Part shown: piece by piece, positions 11,699 through 22,842 of the stretch | How the letters are laid out: the number at the start of each line of letters is the position of its first letter | Position numbering within the stretch: position 1 is the stretch's first letter | Origin: Paramyrothecium sp. XJ0827 | Taxonomy: Eukaryota > Ascomycota > Sordariomycetes > Hypocreales > Stachybotryaceae | DNA: 64,000 nucleotides | NCBI GenBank assembly: GCA_020881915.1 | Contig: JAJFPB010000003.1 | Span: 4,402,001-4,466,000, forward strand | Direction: 5' to 3' | The notes under the pieces: model-generated | The model's input: only the letters and a program-made list of their open reading frames with translations | Databases searched by the model: none | What the model was told of the DNA's origin: nothing | Position numbers and translations under genes: made by a program

Positions 11699-13768
11699 TG
11701 CACGGGAGGGTAAGATTCAGCGGTGAGTCCCGCGCCCGGCTGGTATGAGACTGGATTCTTTTACGATGTGGGTATTGTTAGAGAAGCACGTTTCGCAATG
11801 TCAAATAGTCAGTATTTGGGACGATGAGCATCTGGGAAATTGAAAATGGTGAGGCAGCCTCGAGCTTCCGAATAGACGTCGCCATGTGGAGGAGGAGGAG
11901 GAGGAGGAGGAGAAGAGAGAAAAGGAGTGAAAGTTTGTGGATTGCCACTGGAAATACGGATCTCTCAGTTGTAAGTGATCGAAACGCACGCCGAGGTCAA
12001 GGGTGCCGTGGCAGCAGATCATTACGCCATGCGGTGGGAGTCTTCGCCTCTCGCGTGGGCGCCGTCCATTCCAACGCTCTTCACCGGAGCGGGACGTCCG
12101 CCGCCCGGGGCATGACGTCCGGAACGGGAATCCGCAGGCCAGGCGCATAGCCGAAAGTGTGGATCGCCAACTGTGTGTGCATGTGTACCGTGTTGCTTGT
12201 GTAAGGTATTGACTAACGTAGTGAACATGGAGTTCGCCACAGCGATTTCCGGTGATAAAAGTGGGATTGAGCAACGGTCAACCCGCCTAAACTTCGGTCG
12301 ACTGGGGGATATCTCGATCACTTTAAGCCTTTTGGCTTGTTCTTTTCCCGTATTGGTCAATGATGCCATGCGCGTGCCTCGTAAAGGACTTGCGAGCCAA
12401 GCGTCGATATCTAACCTAGTCCTTTACACCATCTCGATAGTCTAGCATGTGTAACGGTCACGCATGCTTTGTTGTGCGGCTTCCATCACCGTGCATTAGC
12501 ATGACGAGCTCTTTATGATTAGGTACCTATCGAAAACGACCAGTGACACCCGTCATTGGAACGTTGCAGCTACAACCCAGGGCAATTCAACAAGAAAAAT
12601 GAGCGCATCGATTGTCCTGCTTACAATGTGTTCAAATGGTGAGCCACCAACGTCTAGGAGGGGGAACACAGAAGAAAAAAGAAGAAGAAAAGAAGGAAAC
12701 ACGGTTCACCGATGCAGCGCTTACAAGAGAAAACGTGTGGTAATGTAAGGACAAATCGACAGAGGGCTGGAGCAGGGCTTTTCGGTACGACATTGACCTA
12801 AAGACGTCACAGCTACCTACTAGGGAGGTACCTTAGGTGACCGCCTCTTCGCATATGTGTGTGCTTGGAACCTGAAATGCGGACAGCATCGGACCATGTC
12901 AGCACTATGAACCCAATGTCTTCTCACATTCATAAAGTGTAGCAAGACAAATTGAACATATATGCACTACGACATTGGCCTAGATCAACAGGTCTTGTTG
13001 AATTTGCCGTGGAAGGGGAGGACCTTGATGTTAGCGGTACGCAGATAGCCACAAGAGCATGCAAGGTTTCCGACGACATCATTTGCTCTTTTCACATGGC
13101 ATATCCTCCCTCATAGCACTGCTCTTTAAGGCAAAGATAGCGACGGCGCACTTTTTTCCTTTTTTTCGCGTGTTGTGGAGGGCGTGACGAAAGAACGAAA
13201 GAGGAGAACGAGAAATAGAAGAAAAGGAAAAGTAGAACAAATAAAATCATTTTAACTTGAGAAGTGGAAGGTGAAGAGAACAAGCCAAGCGAAGGGAACC
13301 GTTTTGAGGTGGCCTTTGGTTTCCGACTTTTGAGAATGCAATCGCCGGTGCTGGTAAAACGACGAGGAACGGAGAGTTCGCCATACGGGTGGGATGCATG
13401 GAACGGAGGTCACCAATTGGTAGAGCGTGCCGGGAATACGAAACCGCGTCCAGGGAAAGCGTCCTGTGAAGTCAGAAGAACGAAATACTTCTTCCTGTGT
13501 GTCGCTCGAGAGAGTGAAAGCTGCGGTGGCCAGATCGGACCCGTGGCCTCCCTTGGACCGATTTGCGTTCCAGCAAGACTGGGCTTCGGGTCTGTGTCAG
13601 CACTTCCAGCTTCCCGGGTCCCGCGTTCGTTCAATTTCGTTCTTCATTCCGTGTGTTTGGTTTGCAGATCTGAGACGCGCAGCTGGTGGAGTATACACCC
13701 GTAGCATCCCTCAGTCGTAATGCCGGCTGTCACAACATCGAGGCTTCTTTCCATGAACCGGCGCGAAG
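11699..13768. other. Gene-poor stretch
   Basis: No coding region could be supported on either strand. It includes the upstream region of the 148-residue gene, a GGA trinucleotide repeat, a GGTACC motif at 12827-12832, and purine-rich segments near 12660-12700 and 13190-13250. The frame 13264-13704 (+) is open but lacks any recognisable feature. Confidence 0.5.
11888..11911. repeat. GGA trinucleotide repeat, 8 copies
   Basis: Eight perfect GGA units about 190 bases upstream of the 148-residue gene's start (read as TCC on that gene's strand). A microsatellite in the presumed promoter or leader. Copy number is likely to vary between isolates. Confidence 0.9.
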
Positions 13769-14441
13769 ATGAGGGGAGCCCTATTCGCAGTCGCATCTCT
13801 TGCAGGCGTCGCGGCTGGTCGAGCGGACGGGGCGGCACCAATCGAGTACCATGCTGAGATGGACTGGTGTGTGACATATGTGTCCACCTTCTTGAAGCCG
13901 GTGCCGGCCAGGACGACCAGCTCAAAGGCGCGCGCATCGACGTCGCGATCCGTGTTGGCATCCTCGTCCTCCGTCGTTGTTTTTCCGGTCAATAATTCAC
14001 AGTACGATACCACACACATCGACGACGACGGGATCTATGTTGACGTCCGCTTCGTCGTCCACCTCTGCCTCTTCCTCGCCAAGCCCAAGCCCAAGTCCTT
14101 GCCCAATCGCCGGTCGCGACGTGATTTTCCCCGTTTCCCTAACCGTTAGAAGTACGAAGAGACAACTAAGGGAGAGGGATCTAGGAGGTTTCCTGAGCAA
14201 CAGGCCCGAAGAAAACCCAACAAGTTGTGACCTTGCCAGTGTATTCACTATGTCCACATCGACCGATTCCTCAACAAGTACCAGCGACTTATCCTCCTCT
14301 ACAGAGACCACCACAACTTCCACGGCATAGATATCAACATTCACAGAAGCCGGCACGTCTTCTACTACATCGACATCTACAGAGAACGATATGTCTTCTA
14401 CAACTACCACAGAACCAGAGACCACATCTACCACTGATTGA
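13769..14441 (+). pseudogene. Broken secreted Ser/Thr-rich cell-surface-type protein gene
   Basis: From ATG 13769 one frame gives a good signal peptide (MRGALFAVASLAGVAAGRA) and then a CVTYVSTFLKPVP segment, followed by Ser/Thr-rich coding. The reading then has to move to another frame (from about 13977). That frame gives Ser/Pro runs, GRDVIFPVSLT, a KRQLRERDLGGF segment and TSCDLASVFTM. This wording is typical of large secreted, Ser/Thr-rich fungal surface proteins. The second frame hits TAG at 14328-14330. It continues in frame with more Thr/Ser-rich sequence to TGA at 14439-14441. The rest of such a protein is missing. A tiny intron (weak GTGTTG donor near 13943, CACAG acceptor near 14000) could explain the frame change but not the TAG. 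The TAG would fit a CAG-to-TAG change of the RIP type (CpA to TpA). Confidence 0.5.
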
Positions 14442-16016
14442 CCGAAGCCCTCTCAATTGACTAGCAAAGAGTAGTACTTCAAGATACACACCTGCATATC
14501 AAGATAATGAGTAGAATACTTGAATATACTATATTAGCCTTGCCTGAGATAGCATCAACGTGATCCTTGATCTCCAAGGGTTTGAAGACCTTTTCTATAT
14601 AATTTTTACCATGTCTTCTTGCCAAAAATTATCTAGTCTTGGCAGTCTTATTTCTCTCCCCGGCTTATCTTTGCTTGAAACATTTGCTAGAGTGGCCCAA
14701 TGACTATTTCACTAGGTTGTATATCAATAAAAGCTCAAGCATGCCCTATTGTATCGTTCACCACCTTAAGCATGTTCAGCTATCAAGAAGCTGAAGACCA
14801 TGTGTCGAAGTTCCGCTGGAAGCTTAGCCCAGCATGTCATGTTGACGGCGGTACGAGGCAACGAGATGCGAGGTAAAGTCCTTGAATAATTTGGATAAAG
14901 ATCAAAACCTCTGATCTGCCTGTTCTCGTTCTGGTCAAGCGTGTGGCATAGAACTCCAAAATGCAGATGGGTTTTGGGTGAAACACACTGGCAACCTTAG
15001 GTACCTTATTTCTTCACCTACTCATTGAGGGCAGGCCGTGACTTTCTCGTAGGTTGGGCTGTGACTTTACTTCTGAACTGCATACATTTTGCGTGGTGCC
15101 TACGTTCTGGATCCTGGGCAAATAAGCTTAGCTTGAGAGCTGCATTGAAGGGGGGAAAACAGCAATCAGCCTTGGAAACGCAACACCCACAGTATAGACT
15201 TTCACATTTCCGCGAGCATGTCGAAGGTTGCATCAAACGGAACCCACCATGGTCTATAGCTCCAATCTGCGGAGTTGCCCCAATGGTCGGGCTGCTACAT
15301 GGGCCAAGCCCGCATACAACCCAAGAAGGTGCGTCCCCAATAAATTGAAGGTCCAGGCTTGGACGAGCCCGATTGAGATGTGCTTGGATGTATAAGTTTA
15401 GTTTCTCATCCCCAATCAACTCTCATGGATATTTCTCTCGCTTCATATGATAGAACAGGACCTGCTTCCTGGCCAGTGCGGGTAAAAAGGATAACACATT
15501 CAAGGAAACGTCGGTGCAAGGGAGCAGACAAAAGACTCGACGGACGAGGAGGGCCTAAGGTCATGCTGCATTTCAAAAATATCTTAAGCCTGTGTAATTG
15601 AAAAGCAGACTTGCGAAAGGTAGCTCTGAGGGGATGGTTCTGGGCTGCTGCAATTCCAATTTAATTATTCCACAAGGCAAATGACGAAATTCAAAACATT
15701 ATGTCCATATTCAGCAACCCATGGTCTTGAGAAACCTTCAGATCGACATGGAAAGTTTTCTTCCTCTCCAAGAGCCACTACAAGGGTTTTTTGCTCTATA
15801 AATGGATGGTAACAACGCCTCCCATCCTTTGAACTGGCACTGTAACCAGAAGTCGCAACTTCCCATCTCCCCGATTTCACAACGAACGAACTTGCCCGAA
15901 AGAGATATCTACCATATTCTGTGAAGCATATTTCAAGAAAGCGAGAGGCTCTTCATTTGGCCATTAAAGATTCTCGTGCGCCATCTCACCCAACATACCA
16001 TCACGACACATTTGCA
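14442..16016. other. A/T-richer non-coding stretch upstream of the F-box gene
   Basis: Below-average G/C by eye, especially 14460-14760, and no convincing gene. A GGTACC motif lies at 15000-15005. Open frames around 15018-15419 on both strands lack features. It may be decayed DNA continuing from the broken gene at 13.8-14.4 kb, ending in the promoter of the F-box-like gene. Confidence 0.45.
15797..15803 (+). promoter_or_regulatory. TATA-box candidate for the F-box-like gene
   Basis: TATAAAT lies about 220 bases upstream of the chosen ATG (16017), in a C/T-rich setting. That distance is plausible for a fungal TATA box with a moderate leader. The assignment is inferred from position only. Confidence 0.35.
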
Positions 16017-17663
16017 ATGGCACGCCGAGGGAATGTGTTGTCCAGACTGCCTTTAGGGCTCCTGTACATGATCACCGAGCAGCTGGACCCTGCGTCCCAA
16101 GTCTGCTTAGCCATGACTGAGAAAGCCATGCTATGGGCGACCTGTTATGAGGGCATCATTCCCAAGCTCCCACTCCTGGACCATCTAGAGTTCCTCTCAT
16201 ACTGTGCATCTGCTCAGAGAGACTCATACATTTGCCTTGGCTGCATGAGGCTACATCACTATAACTCAGGTCAAGGATTTGATTTCTGCGACCGCAGTCG
16301 GCATGACCGGATCCGGACGAGCGCCAGGTTCCTCGATCTTAGGCCTGGGTATGATGTTCCTAGAATCACTCCTGGCCCCGGTATCTTGATGAATTGGGAC
16401 GTTCCCAGGTGGCCACCGCACCGCGACCTAGGAGAAAATTTGTCAGTGTTTCCTGGCCAACCATATGGTCAAATTGTGCTGAAATATCCTCTTGATTGGC
16501 GTTCTGGGTTTCCATGGCTCCTGAACCCTTGGTTCTCGGAGCAACGGGTGTATAGTTTTGAGGAAGTCCACTTGGTTATGAACCGCCACTTTCATGGCTA
16601 CGGCCTGCCGCTGGAGAACCTAACACAGCACTACAAGTTCGAGAGATGGTTGAGCGTCTATGAGCCATTAGGGTTGCGTCGAGAGCTCAATCTGGCTTTG
16701 TTCAAGAACAAGCTGCGCCGGATCGGACGATCGCCGACTCATACGCGTGCCTTCCAAGAAGCGGTGGCAGCATATTTCTCAAAACAACACGGGGATGCGC
16801 TCAAAGGCGACATAAACAACCAAAAGATTGCACCAAGGACCGACCAGTCCCAATCTGAGAACGTCGACCTGGCGGTGCTGCAACAGTGCCTACTGCCATG
16901 GCAATTTGAGAGTCGCACAGAAGCGAGGATCATAGAGGATGAGCTCTATCTCTTCTTTTCTCACACGATCACCGGTCCGTTGGTTCCGGAACATACTTTC
17001 ATTAAAATTCTCAGGAATCTCAATCTGCGCGTTTGTTCCCATGCTTCCTATAGCGAAACAGGAGGGGACAGCGGAACAGTAGGGGGAAGCGAAACAGTAG
17101 GGGAAGATCTCAGCTTGCACTTCTTGGGTCCGGCTCCTCATAGAAATGTTCGTCGTTCAAATTGGGCAGGTTCCTGCACAGCATGCTCCACAGACATCAA
17201 AATTTCAATGCGGAGCAACGAAGAACAGAGGCGCTGGGAGTTCAATTTGGAAACTTACCATTGCCTAGGTGCTTGTCGGACACCGATGGATCCCATCTGG
17301 TACAGACTTGGTGATATCAGTGAAATAGATCAACCTGGTTATCCGGTACCTCGGCTGGCTAATGGAAAGGCAATCACTGCATGGCACAACGGGGCGGCGA
17401 GCAGCCGTACATCAACAAACGCAAGGCCAATCTGTCAACCGCAGTTGAACCAATTTCTGACTCCGTGGAGGCGTGCTCCTAAGCATGGAGGCCCGCAAGA
17501 TGGCCCAATCTATCAGCTTCTCGACCCTGAGCTTGTCGATCTTCCTCGCCTCGCTGACCTCCATTATCTTCTTGATTTCGATATGCAGTGTGCGTTGCCT
17601 GACTGGCTTGTGGCGACAAGGCCTACAGGGCTGTGCGACACTATGAGTCTATCCTTCGTGTAA
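16017..17663 (+). CDS. F-box-like domain protein, 548 aa
   Basis: Single exon. The frame opens upstream but has no ATG before 16017, where MARRGNVLSRLPLGLLYMITEQLD begins. That N-terminal stretch, with LSRLP and a hydrophobic helix (about residues 5-45), fits an F-box or F-box-like motif, which would dock to Skp1 in an SCF ubiquitin ligase. The remainder has scattered Cys pairs (CLGC near 82, CTAC near 400) and no known substrate-binding repeat. Residues around 345-365 contain an imperfect SETGG/SGTVGG/SETVGED repeat. Third codon positions are visibly less G/C-rich than in neighbouring housekeeping genes. With the A/T-rich, gene-poor surroundings this suggests a lineage-specific accessory gene. 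Such F-box-like families are expanded in Sordariomycetes. Confidence 0.75.
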   Translation: MARRGNVLSRLPLGLLYMITEQLDPASQVCLAMTEKAMLWATCYEGIIPKLPLLDHLEFLSYCASAQRDSYICLGCMRLHHYNSGQGFDFCDRSRHDRIRTSARFLDLRPGYDVPRITPGPGILMNWDVPRWPPHRDLGENLSVFPGQPYGQIVLKYPLDWRSGFPWLLNPWFSEQRVYSFEEVHLVMNRHFHGYGLPLENLTQHYKFERWLSVYEPLGLRRELNLALFKNKLRRIGRSPTHTRAFQEAVAAYFSKQHGDALKGDINNQKIAPRTDQSQSENVDLAVLQQCLLPWQFESRTEARIIEDELYLFFSHTITGPLVPEHTFIKILRNLNLRVCSHASYSETGGDSGTVGGSETVGEDLSLHFLGPAPHRNVRRSNWAGSCTACSTDIKISMRSNEEQRRWEFNLETYHCLGACRTPMDPIWYRLGDISEIDQPGYPVPRLANGKAITAWHNGAASSRTSTNARPICQPQLNQFLTPWRRAPKHGGPQDGPIYQLLDPELVDLPRLADLHYLLDFDMQCALPDWLVATRPTGLCDTMSLSFV

Positions 17664-20338
17664 CAACAGAATGAACAATGACTGCATGAATGTTCGTTGT
17701 TGGCTCGAGGCACTAGAGGTCTTTGGGTGGACTACGGCGGAACCATGAGGGAGGTCGGGCATGAGGGACGCAAGTGTTTCAAGTACGGTTTTCAAATTCC
17801 GGTGAAATCAAGGAACAATAGGCTTCTAATGCTATGAAATGGAATAGGTAGAAGATTACTTCTTACTAACATGCCTTGGTACTCATAAATTGCGCAACAA
17901 GTCGCTTGTTCCGAGAAGGTGACATAGTCACGTCTCGTCAATGCACCCGTTGTTGTTCGTCCCCCATTAGCAATACGATCTGCTCCCTGTCTTGCTATTT
18001 TAAATGAATGACGAGAAATTTTATATTCTATGAAATGATTTGATTTGTTTATTTTTGATGGGGGAAAAAAATCCTGCAAGAATAACGAGATATCAGGGTT
18101 TTACCGGAACCCCAATTCGATGTACTGCCGGTGACAATATTGCAAGGGAGTAAGGTAAATTGTCCGAACCAATACACTAGACACGTCTTGGCAGGGCCGG
18201 CAGATTGATGAACCCGGCATTGATTCCGAAGTTCCCTTGCACAGTAAAATTCGACATGCTAGCACATTGGTAAGAAAAATTCTGAACTGCCCAATCGGTA
18301 GCAGCAAGATGTCACAGCATGATGGCAGAAGACAATGTGGTCATTCAAGCAAATGCTCCTACCTCGCGACAGCTACTCGACACATGGATTGCATGACAAG
18401 TTACCTTATGTGATCACGTTTTGCACATTATAATGCAGTTTAGCAAAGTTAGGAAGTGCCGATTCGAATCAGGACAGCAAGAGAGCCTGGACGTAGGTTG
18501 TTCGCTAGCGCGCACGCAACGTCAACTACCCTCTACTGACGTCGTCGCAGTAACAAAAGAGCCATCCACACTTATCTCCCCCATCTCGACGCAGAACCAA
18601 ACTTCGTAATCGGGGACGCGAATGTCCGCGCAAGTACCCCTTCAATCTGTCTCTGGCGCTTTGAGACATCTAGATACCTCCTGGAAGATCTGCCTGGTCC
18701 ACCCGGTGCGCCCCGATGAAGGGGGGGGACAAACTAGTGCGTCATGGTCAAACGCGACCATGGCTCTCGGTGTCCGAGCGACTTGGCCGTGCCTGCGCTG
18801 GCCGTTACAAACGCCGCTGCTCTCTTCGCGTCGGCCAGGCCGCAGTCTGCAGTCGCTGGCCCGAGAATTCCTCGTCGTGGTGTTGAGACGGTCGTCACAA
18901 GTGCCTGCGGCCGAAGATACGGTTTGCGGCCGCCAGCCCAACCGTGTCGTGTCGCCATCCAAACGCCCAAAGTTGCGATTGGTTGCTGAAGCTAAGCGAA
19001 TCTTATCTTGAGCAAACTCTTCTGTGTCGTCTATTTTTATCTCGCCAACGGCGGGGTGCGGTGCTTCGTTGCAACGCGTCGTTGATTGAGGAGTGAAGCC
19101 CTACTCATGCCTGACGATAACGACGTGATTGCTGCCTCAATGACCGTTTGATGCAACCAAGAAAGCATACTCCCACGGCTTGCGGGTAGCAGCCATCGCA
19201 AGCTCTCTTTTTCCCGTATAAGCTTACTCGGCAGTCAACTCGAGTCTAGACACGCAATTGCGGAGATGTTGTCCAGGCTCACCGAAATCTGCTTCGTCTG
19301 AGTGAACGAGCGAGCGAACACAGCAACTTGCCCAAACCCTCACGTCGGCTCCCGACCTCAGAACGCGCACAGGTGGTTCCCGGTCCTTTACCGTAGCGGT
19401 GGGGCTCGTTTCCAATATGTGCCAGAGCGATGGGTATCATAGACGCGAAAGCGTCGGAGCCGGCCAGGGCAAGCTCGTTTCACCCTTTTTCTTCTTCCTC
19501 GCCCACCGCCGTAGCCTCGACTAGTGCCCCCATGGCCGCCTTGAAACACCGCGTTTCTGGTCCTCAACCTCAATCAAGCTTAATGAGCTATTAATATTTC
19601 TTAATTCTCGAGCTCCACCCAGCAGAGCAGAGCTACTACCATGGTGCTGCGGGCGTCCCTGCATGACCTGCACCACACACATGAATCTGCAGATGCTGGG
19701 ATGTGCTGCGCCGGCTGCCGATTGGTCAATGCAGAGTGTCAATCGCCATGGGCACCGCAACGCCACCCTCGTTTGGTTTGACCAGTGCCAAGCGAATGAG
19801 CCGCCGGGTGAATCGCCAATGCTGGCCGGTCCGCTCCCGAGGCGGCGCTGGTAGGGTAGGTGGCCGTGCCAGGATCTAGGACGCAGCCTCATCACGATGC
19901 TGCCTCCGAGCAGGCCTCGAAAGGACTGGCATTTCCAGACGGCAACAGCGTTGACAACGATCAGCAGCGACTATCTTGCAGTGGGTTGGAAAGTTGACGT
20001 GGTCATGACTTAGGCTCATTCGTTTGATGCTTCTACGAACAGCCCCAGCCTTTACGTCCCTGCCCAATGGCCGGGCATCCCTTTGTTTCGCGGGTCCCGG
20101 TGCCCACCAAAGTGAGACTCGGAGGTTGTCTGGGAACCGCCGCATCCTGACCTATGCCACATACGTATTGCAAATCTCGAAGCTTGATGTCGGCAGTGCT
20201 CCGCATGCCGCCCAAGCTTTTCGTGTCTGTTCCTCGTCGGCCAACAAAAAGACCGAGTCCCCTCCTCCTCTTGGCCCTATGGTTTGCCTCCTGTCGTAAA
20301 ACTTTCCCTTTCTTCAGCGTGTCATTTCTTTTCTGCGT
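17664..20338. other. Gene-poor stretch
   Basis: No supported gene on either strand. The first 800 bases are A/T-rich. From about 18.5 kb the sequence becomes G/C-rich with overlapping open frames in several phases (for example 18622-19011 on plus and 18642-18962 on minus), which fits composition more than coding. The final 250 bases are C/T-rich and probably form the promoter and leader of the transporter gene. Confidence 0.5.
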
Positions 20339-20463
20339 GTAAGTGAAGGAAGTGGAGTAGCTGGTTTCCTCCTACTTCCTCTCTTCTGTTCAATCATTTT
20401 GAGCTTTCTGTCGTCTATCCTAATCACCACTCCCCCACCGACAACCTGACTTCTGAGAAGCAG
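20339..20463 (+). other. Predicted 5'-UTR intron of the transporter gene
   Basis: A perfect GTAAGT donor at 20339, a CTGAC branch-point candidate at 20446-20450 and a CAG acceptor at 20461-20463 sit just upstream of the ATG at 20470. They define a 125-nt intron wholly within the leader. Leader introns are common in highly expressed fungal genes. Confidence 0.5.
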
Positions 20464-20469
20464 GCAAAG

Positions 20470-21822
20470 ATGGCTATGAATCAACGAACCGTGTCCCCGA
20501 ACTGGGTCGACTCCAATGCGCCGACGACTCGGAACTCGTACGACTCCAACCTCAAGTTGCAGACATCGGGCTATGGCAACACCTACAGCAACCACAACTC
20601 CATGGTTATCCGAACACCTACCCTCGAGAAGAAGGGCCAAGATCTTCCTGCCCATGACCATGGTGCCCATGGTGGCCACGGCGGCCATGGCCACATCGAC
20701 ATCAACGACCCCAATCGTCCGAAGCTAGGGTTAAAGCAGCGCCTCCACCACTTCACCTGGGCTTGGTATGTCCTGCCCATGTCAACGGGAGGCCTGTCCC
20801 TCCTCATCTTCGCACAGCCTCACCAATTCCCTGGATTGAAAACGATTGGTCTCGTCGTCTACATCGCCAACCTCATCATCTTTAGCTTGATCACCATCAC
20901 CATGCTTTGCCGCTTTTTCTTGTGGCCTGGCGACATGACCAAGTCGTTGACGCACCCCCGTGAAGGCTTCTTCGTCCCTACCTTCTTCCTGACCATAGCG
21001 ACCATCATCACCAGCACACAGCGTTATGCTCTGCCGAGTGACGTTACTTCTACTTGGGCCATCCAAGTGGCGTTTTGGGGATACGTTCTCGCGACCCTGA
21101 CGCTTGCCGTCGGTCAATACAGTTTCGTCTTTGCTGCCCACAGCTTCGGTCTGCACACCATGATGCCCACCTGGATTCTGCCCATCTTCCCCATCATGCT
21201 TTCAGGAACAATCGCCTCAGTCATTGCGGACACGCAGCCAGATGTCTCGGCCATTCCTATTCTTGTCGGAGGCCTCACCTGCCAGGGTCTAGGACTCTCT
21301 GTTGCTTTCCTCATGTACTCTCACATGGTTGGTCGTCTGATGGCAGCGGGATTGCCGAACCGTGAGCACCGACCCGGTCTCTTCATGTGCGTTGGCCCGC
21401 CCGCCTTCACTGCGCTTGCCCTCATTGGAATGGCCAAGAGTCTCCCCGAGACCATCGACATTGACGGAGATGGTCTTCTGATTGACGCTGGCATTCTTCG
21501 CACCATGGCTCTTGTCTCTGCCGTCTTCCTCTGGGCTCTGAGCTTCTGGTGGTGGGCAATCGGCGTTATCGCTGTCATCCAGGCGCCGCCTGTGTACTTC
21601 CACTTGGGTTGGTGGGCCATGGTCTTCCCCAATACCGGTTTCACCCTGGCCACCATCTCCATTGCCAACGAGCTTCAGAACGACGCGGCGCAGTGGGTTG
21701 CAACGGGCATGAGTATCATGCTGGTCATGGTTTACTGCTACGTTGCGTTCTTCCATGTTCGCGCCGTCGTCATCCAGGACATCATGTATCCCGGACGCGA
21801 CGAGGACGTGGAGGACCATTAA
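20470..21822 (+). CDS. TDT-family transporter (C4-dicarboxylate/malic acid or sulfite efflux type)
   Basis: Single exon, 450 residues. After a hydrophilic N-terminus of about 95 residues come some ten hydrophobic helices. The first begins in HHFTWAWYVLPMSTGG, a motif typical of the tellurite-resistance/dicarboxylate transporter (TDT) family that includes fission yeast Mae1 and yeast Ssu1. Substrate cannot be assigned from sequence: Mae1-like malate uptake and Ssu1-like sulfite efflux are both possible. The cytoplasmic N-terminus carries a histidine cluster (HDHGAHGGHGGHGH, about residues 62-75) unusual for the family. The short C-terminal tail is acidic (DEDVEDH). The ATG at 20470 has a good fungal context, and a second Met follows two codons later. 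Confidence 0.9.
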   Translation: MAMNQRTVSPNWVDSNAPTTRNSYDSNLKLQTSGYGNTYSNHNSMVIRTPTLEKKGQDLPAHDHGAHGGHGGHGHIDINDPNRPKLGLKQRLHHFTWAWYVLPMSTGGLSLLIFAQPHQFPGLKTIGLVVYIANLIIFSLITITMLCRFFLWPGDMTKSLTHPREGFFVPTFFLTIATIITSTQRYALPSDVTSTWAIQVAFWGYVLATLTLAVGQYSFVFAAHSFGLHTMMPTWILPIFPIMLSGTIASVIADTQPDVSAIPILVGGLTCQGLGLSVAFLMYSHMVGRLMAAGLPNREHRPGLFMCVGPPAFTALALIGMAKSLPETIDIDGDGLLIDAGILRTMALVSAVFLWALSFWWWAIGVIAVIQAPPVYFHLGWWAMVFPNTGFTLATISIANELQNDAAQWVATGMSIMLVMVYCYVAFFHVRAVVIQDIMYPGRDEDVEDH

Positions 21823-22842
21823 GGGAAACGCAGGATTTCATTTTCGTGAGATTACTTTTGAGAAGATGGGGGTTTCTAGATTAGGCCCGGCGGGTGGTGT
21901 CAGTGATCCACGCAGCTGCATCTCAGTTCTCATGGGCTCAGCTATGAAGACGGATCGGGTGTTTTTTCTGCATTTGAGGGCGTATTCTACCAAACTTGCC
22001 TTCAGACGGTCTTTACTTTTTTTTTCTTTCTCTCCAGCAGGACGGGGTCGCCATAGCAGCGAAGGAAAATAACGGAACGGGGGTCGAGGAGTGGCAGTAT
22101 GGAATAGACAGCTAGCTACAAGTATGACAATAGTTTCAAGGAGATACTTTCTTGTATGAAGATGGTAAAGACTTCCAGTGACCCCACTCGTCTGAAGAGC
22201 AAACTGTAATGTGAAGCAGTGCCCCGGAGTTGATGCTGCTCCACGATTCATACGGTATCAAGGCCATGCCTTATTTTGTGGGAAACTTTCTTCACCAGTT
22301 TCTATACTTAGCATCGTGCCAGGCGTTCGAGACCGAGCCAGTCGCAACCCAGGGCCAAGATTTGTTGTTTCCAAACAGACCTGCGGCACGGCGCTTGCGA
22401 GGCGGAGCGAGCTAGGGGGTTTTTGCCGGTCCCCTAGGGCAAAGCGCGGTAGCGCCTGCTGCGACGAGGTTGGGGAGCGGCCGGCGTAGATGAAGTTTCA
22501 TGTCAATCAGGGGCTTCCCTTATCAGGAAGCAAGCGATAAGTTATCATCGGGCACTGGTTCGGGGCAGACGGGGGGTCGGCGCCGGGTGCTGACGCCGGT
22601 GCTCCAGTTAATTGTTCCGGTACCTCGGCTCCGATGGACTCCCTTGCGCTAGACTCCATCCAATTCGGCGCCCTTCTTCTCCCCGCATTTGTCCAGAGAA
22701 GGGCGCAGCATCCTCCCCGGAATGCGCCTTCAATAGCACGGTCATTTCCTTCTAGAAAGGAATTGGATTACAGGCTATTTCCTTTCTTCCGTTTGCAAAG
22801 GCCTTCGTCCCATCCAACCCGCCTTGCTCACACCACTGTCCC
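21823..22842. other. Intergenic region between transporter and YCII gene
   Basis: Holds the 3' end of the transporter transcript (T-rich run around 22014-22032) and the upstream region of the YCII-domain gene, with one GGTACC motif (22619-22624). The G/C-rich stretch 22380-22490 has short open frames without features. No gene is supported. Confidence 0.5.

Noticed and set aside
13997..14434. Val/Asp/Glu-rich 145-codon minus-strand frame
   Set aside because: It is the complement of the Ser/Thr-rich remnant on plus. The plus strand has the signal peptide and family-like motifs.
15018..15419. Cys-containing 133-codon minus-strand frame that could suggest a small secreted effector
   Set aside because: It has no signal peptide (starts IGDEKLNLYIQ), and a comparable frame exists on plus.
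18440..18490. GATTCGAATC near 18460, resembling a tRNA T-loop
   Set aside because: No acceptor stem, anticodon arm or D arm could be folded around it.
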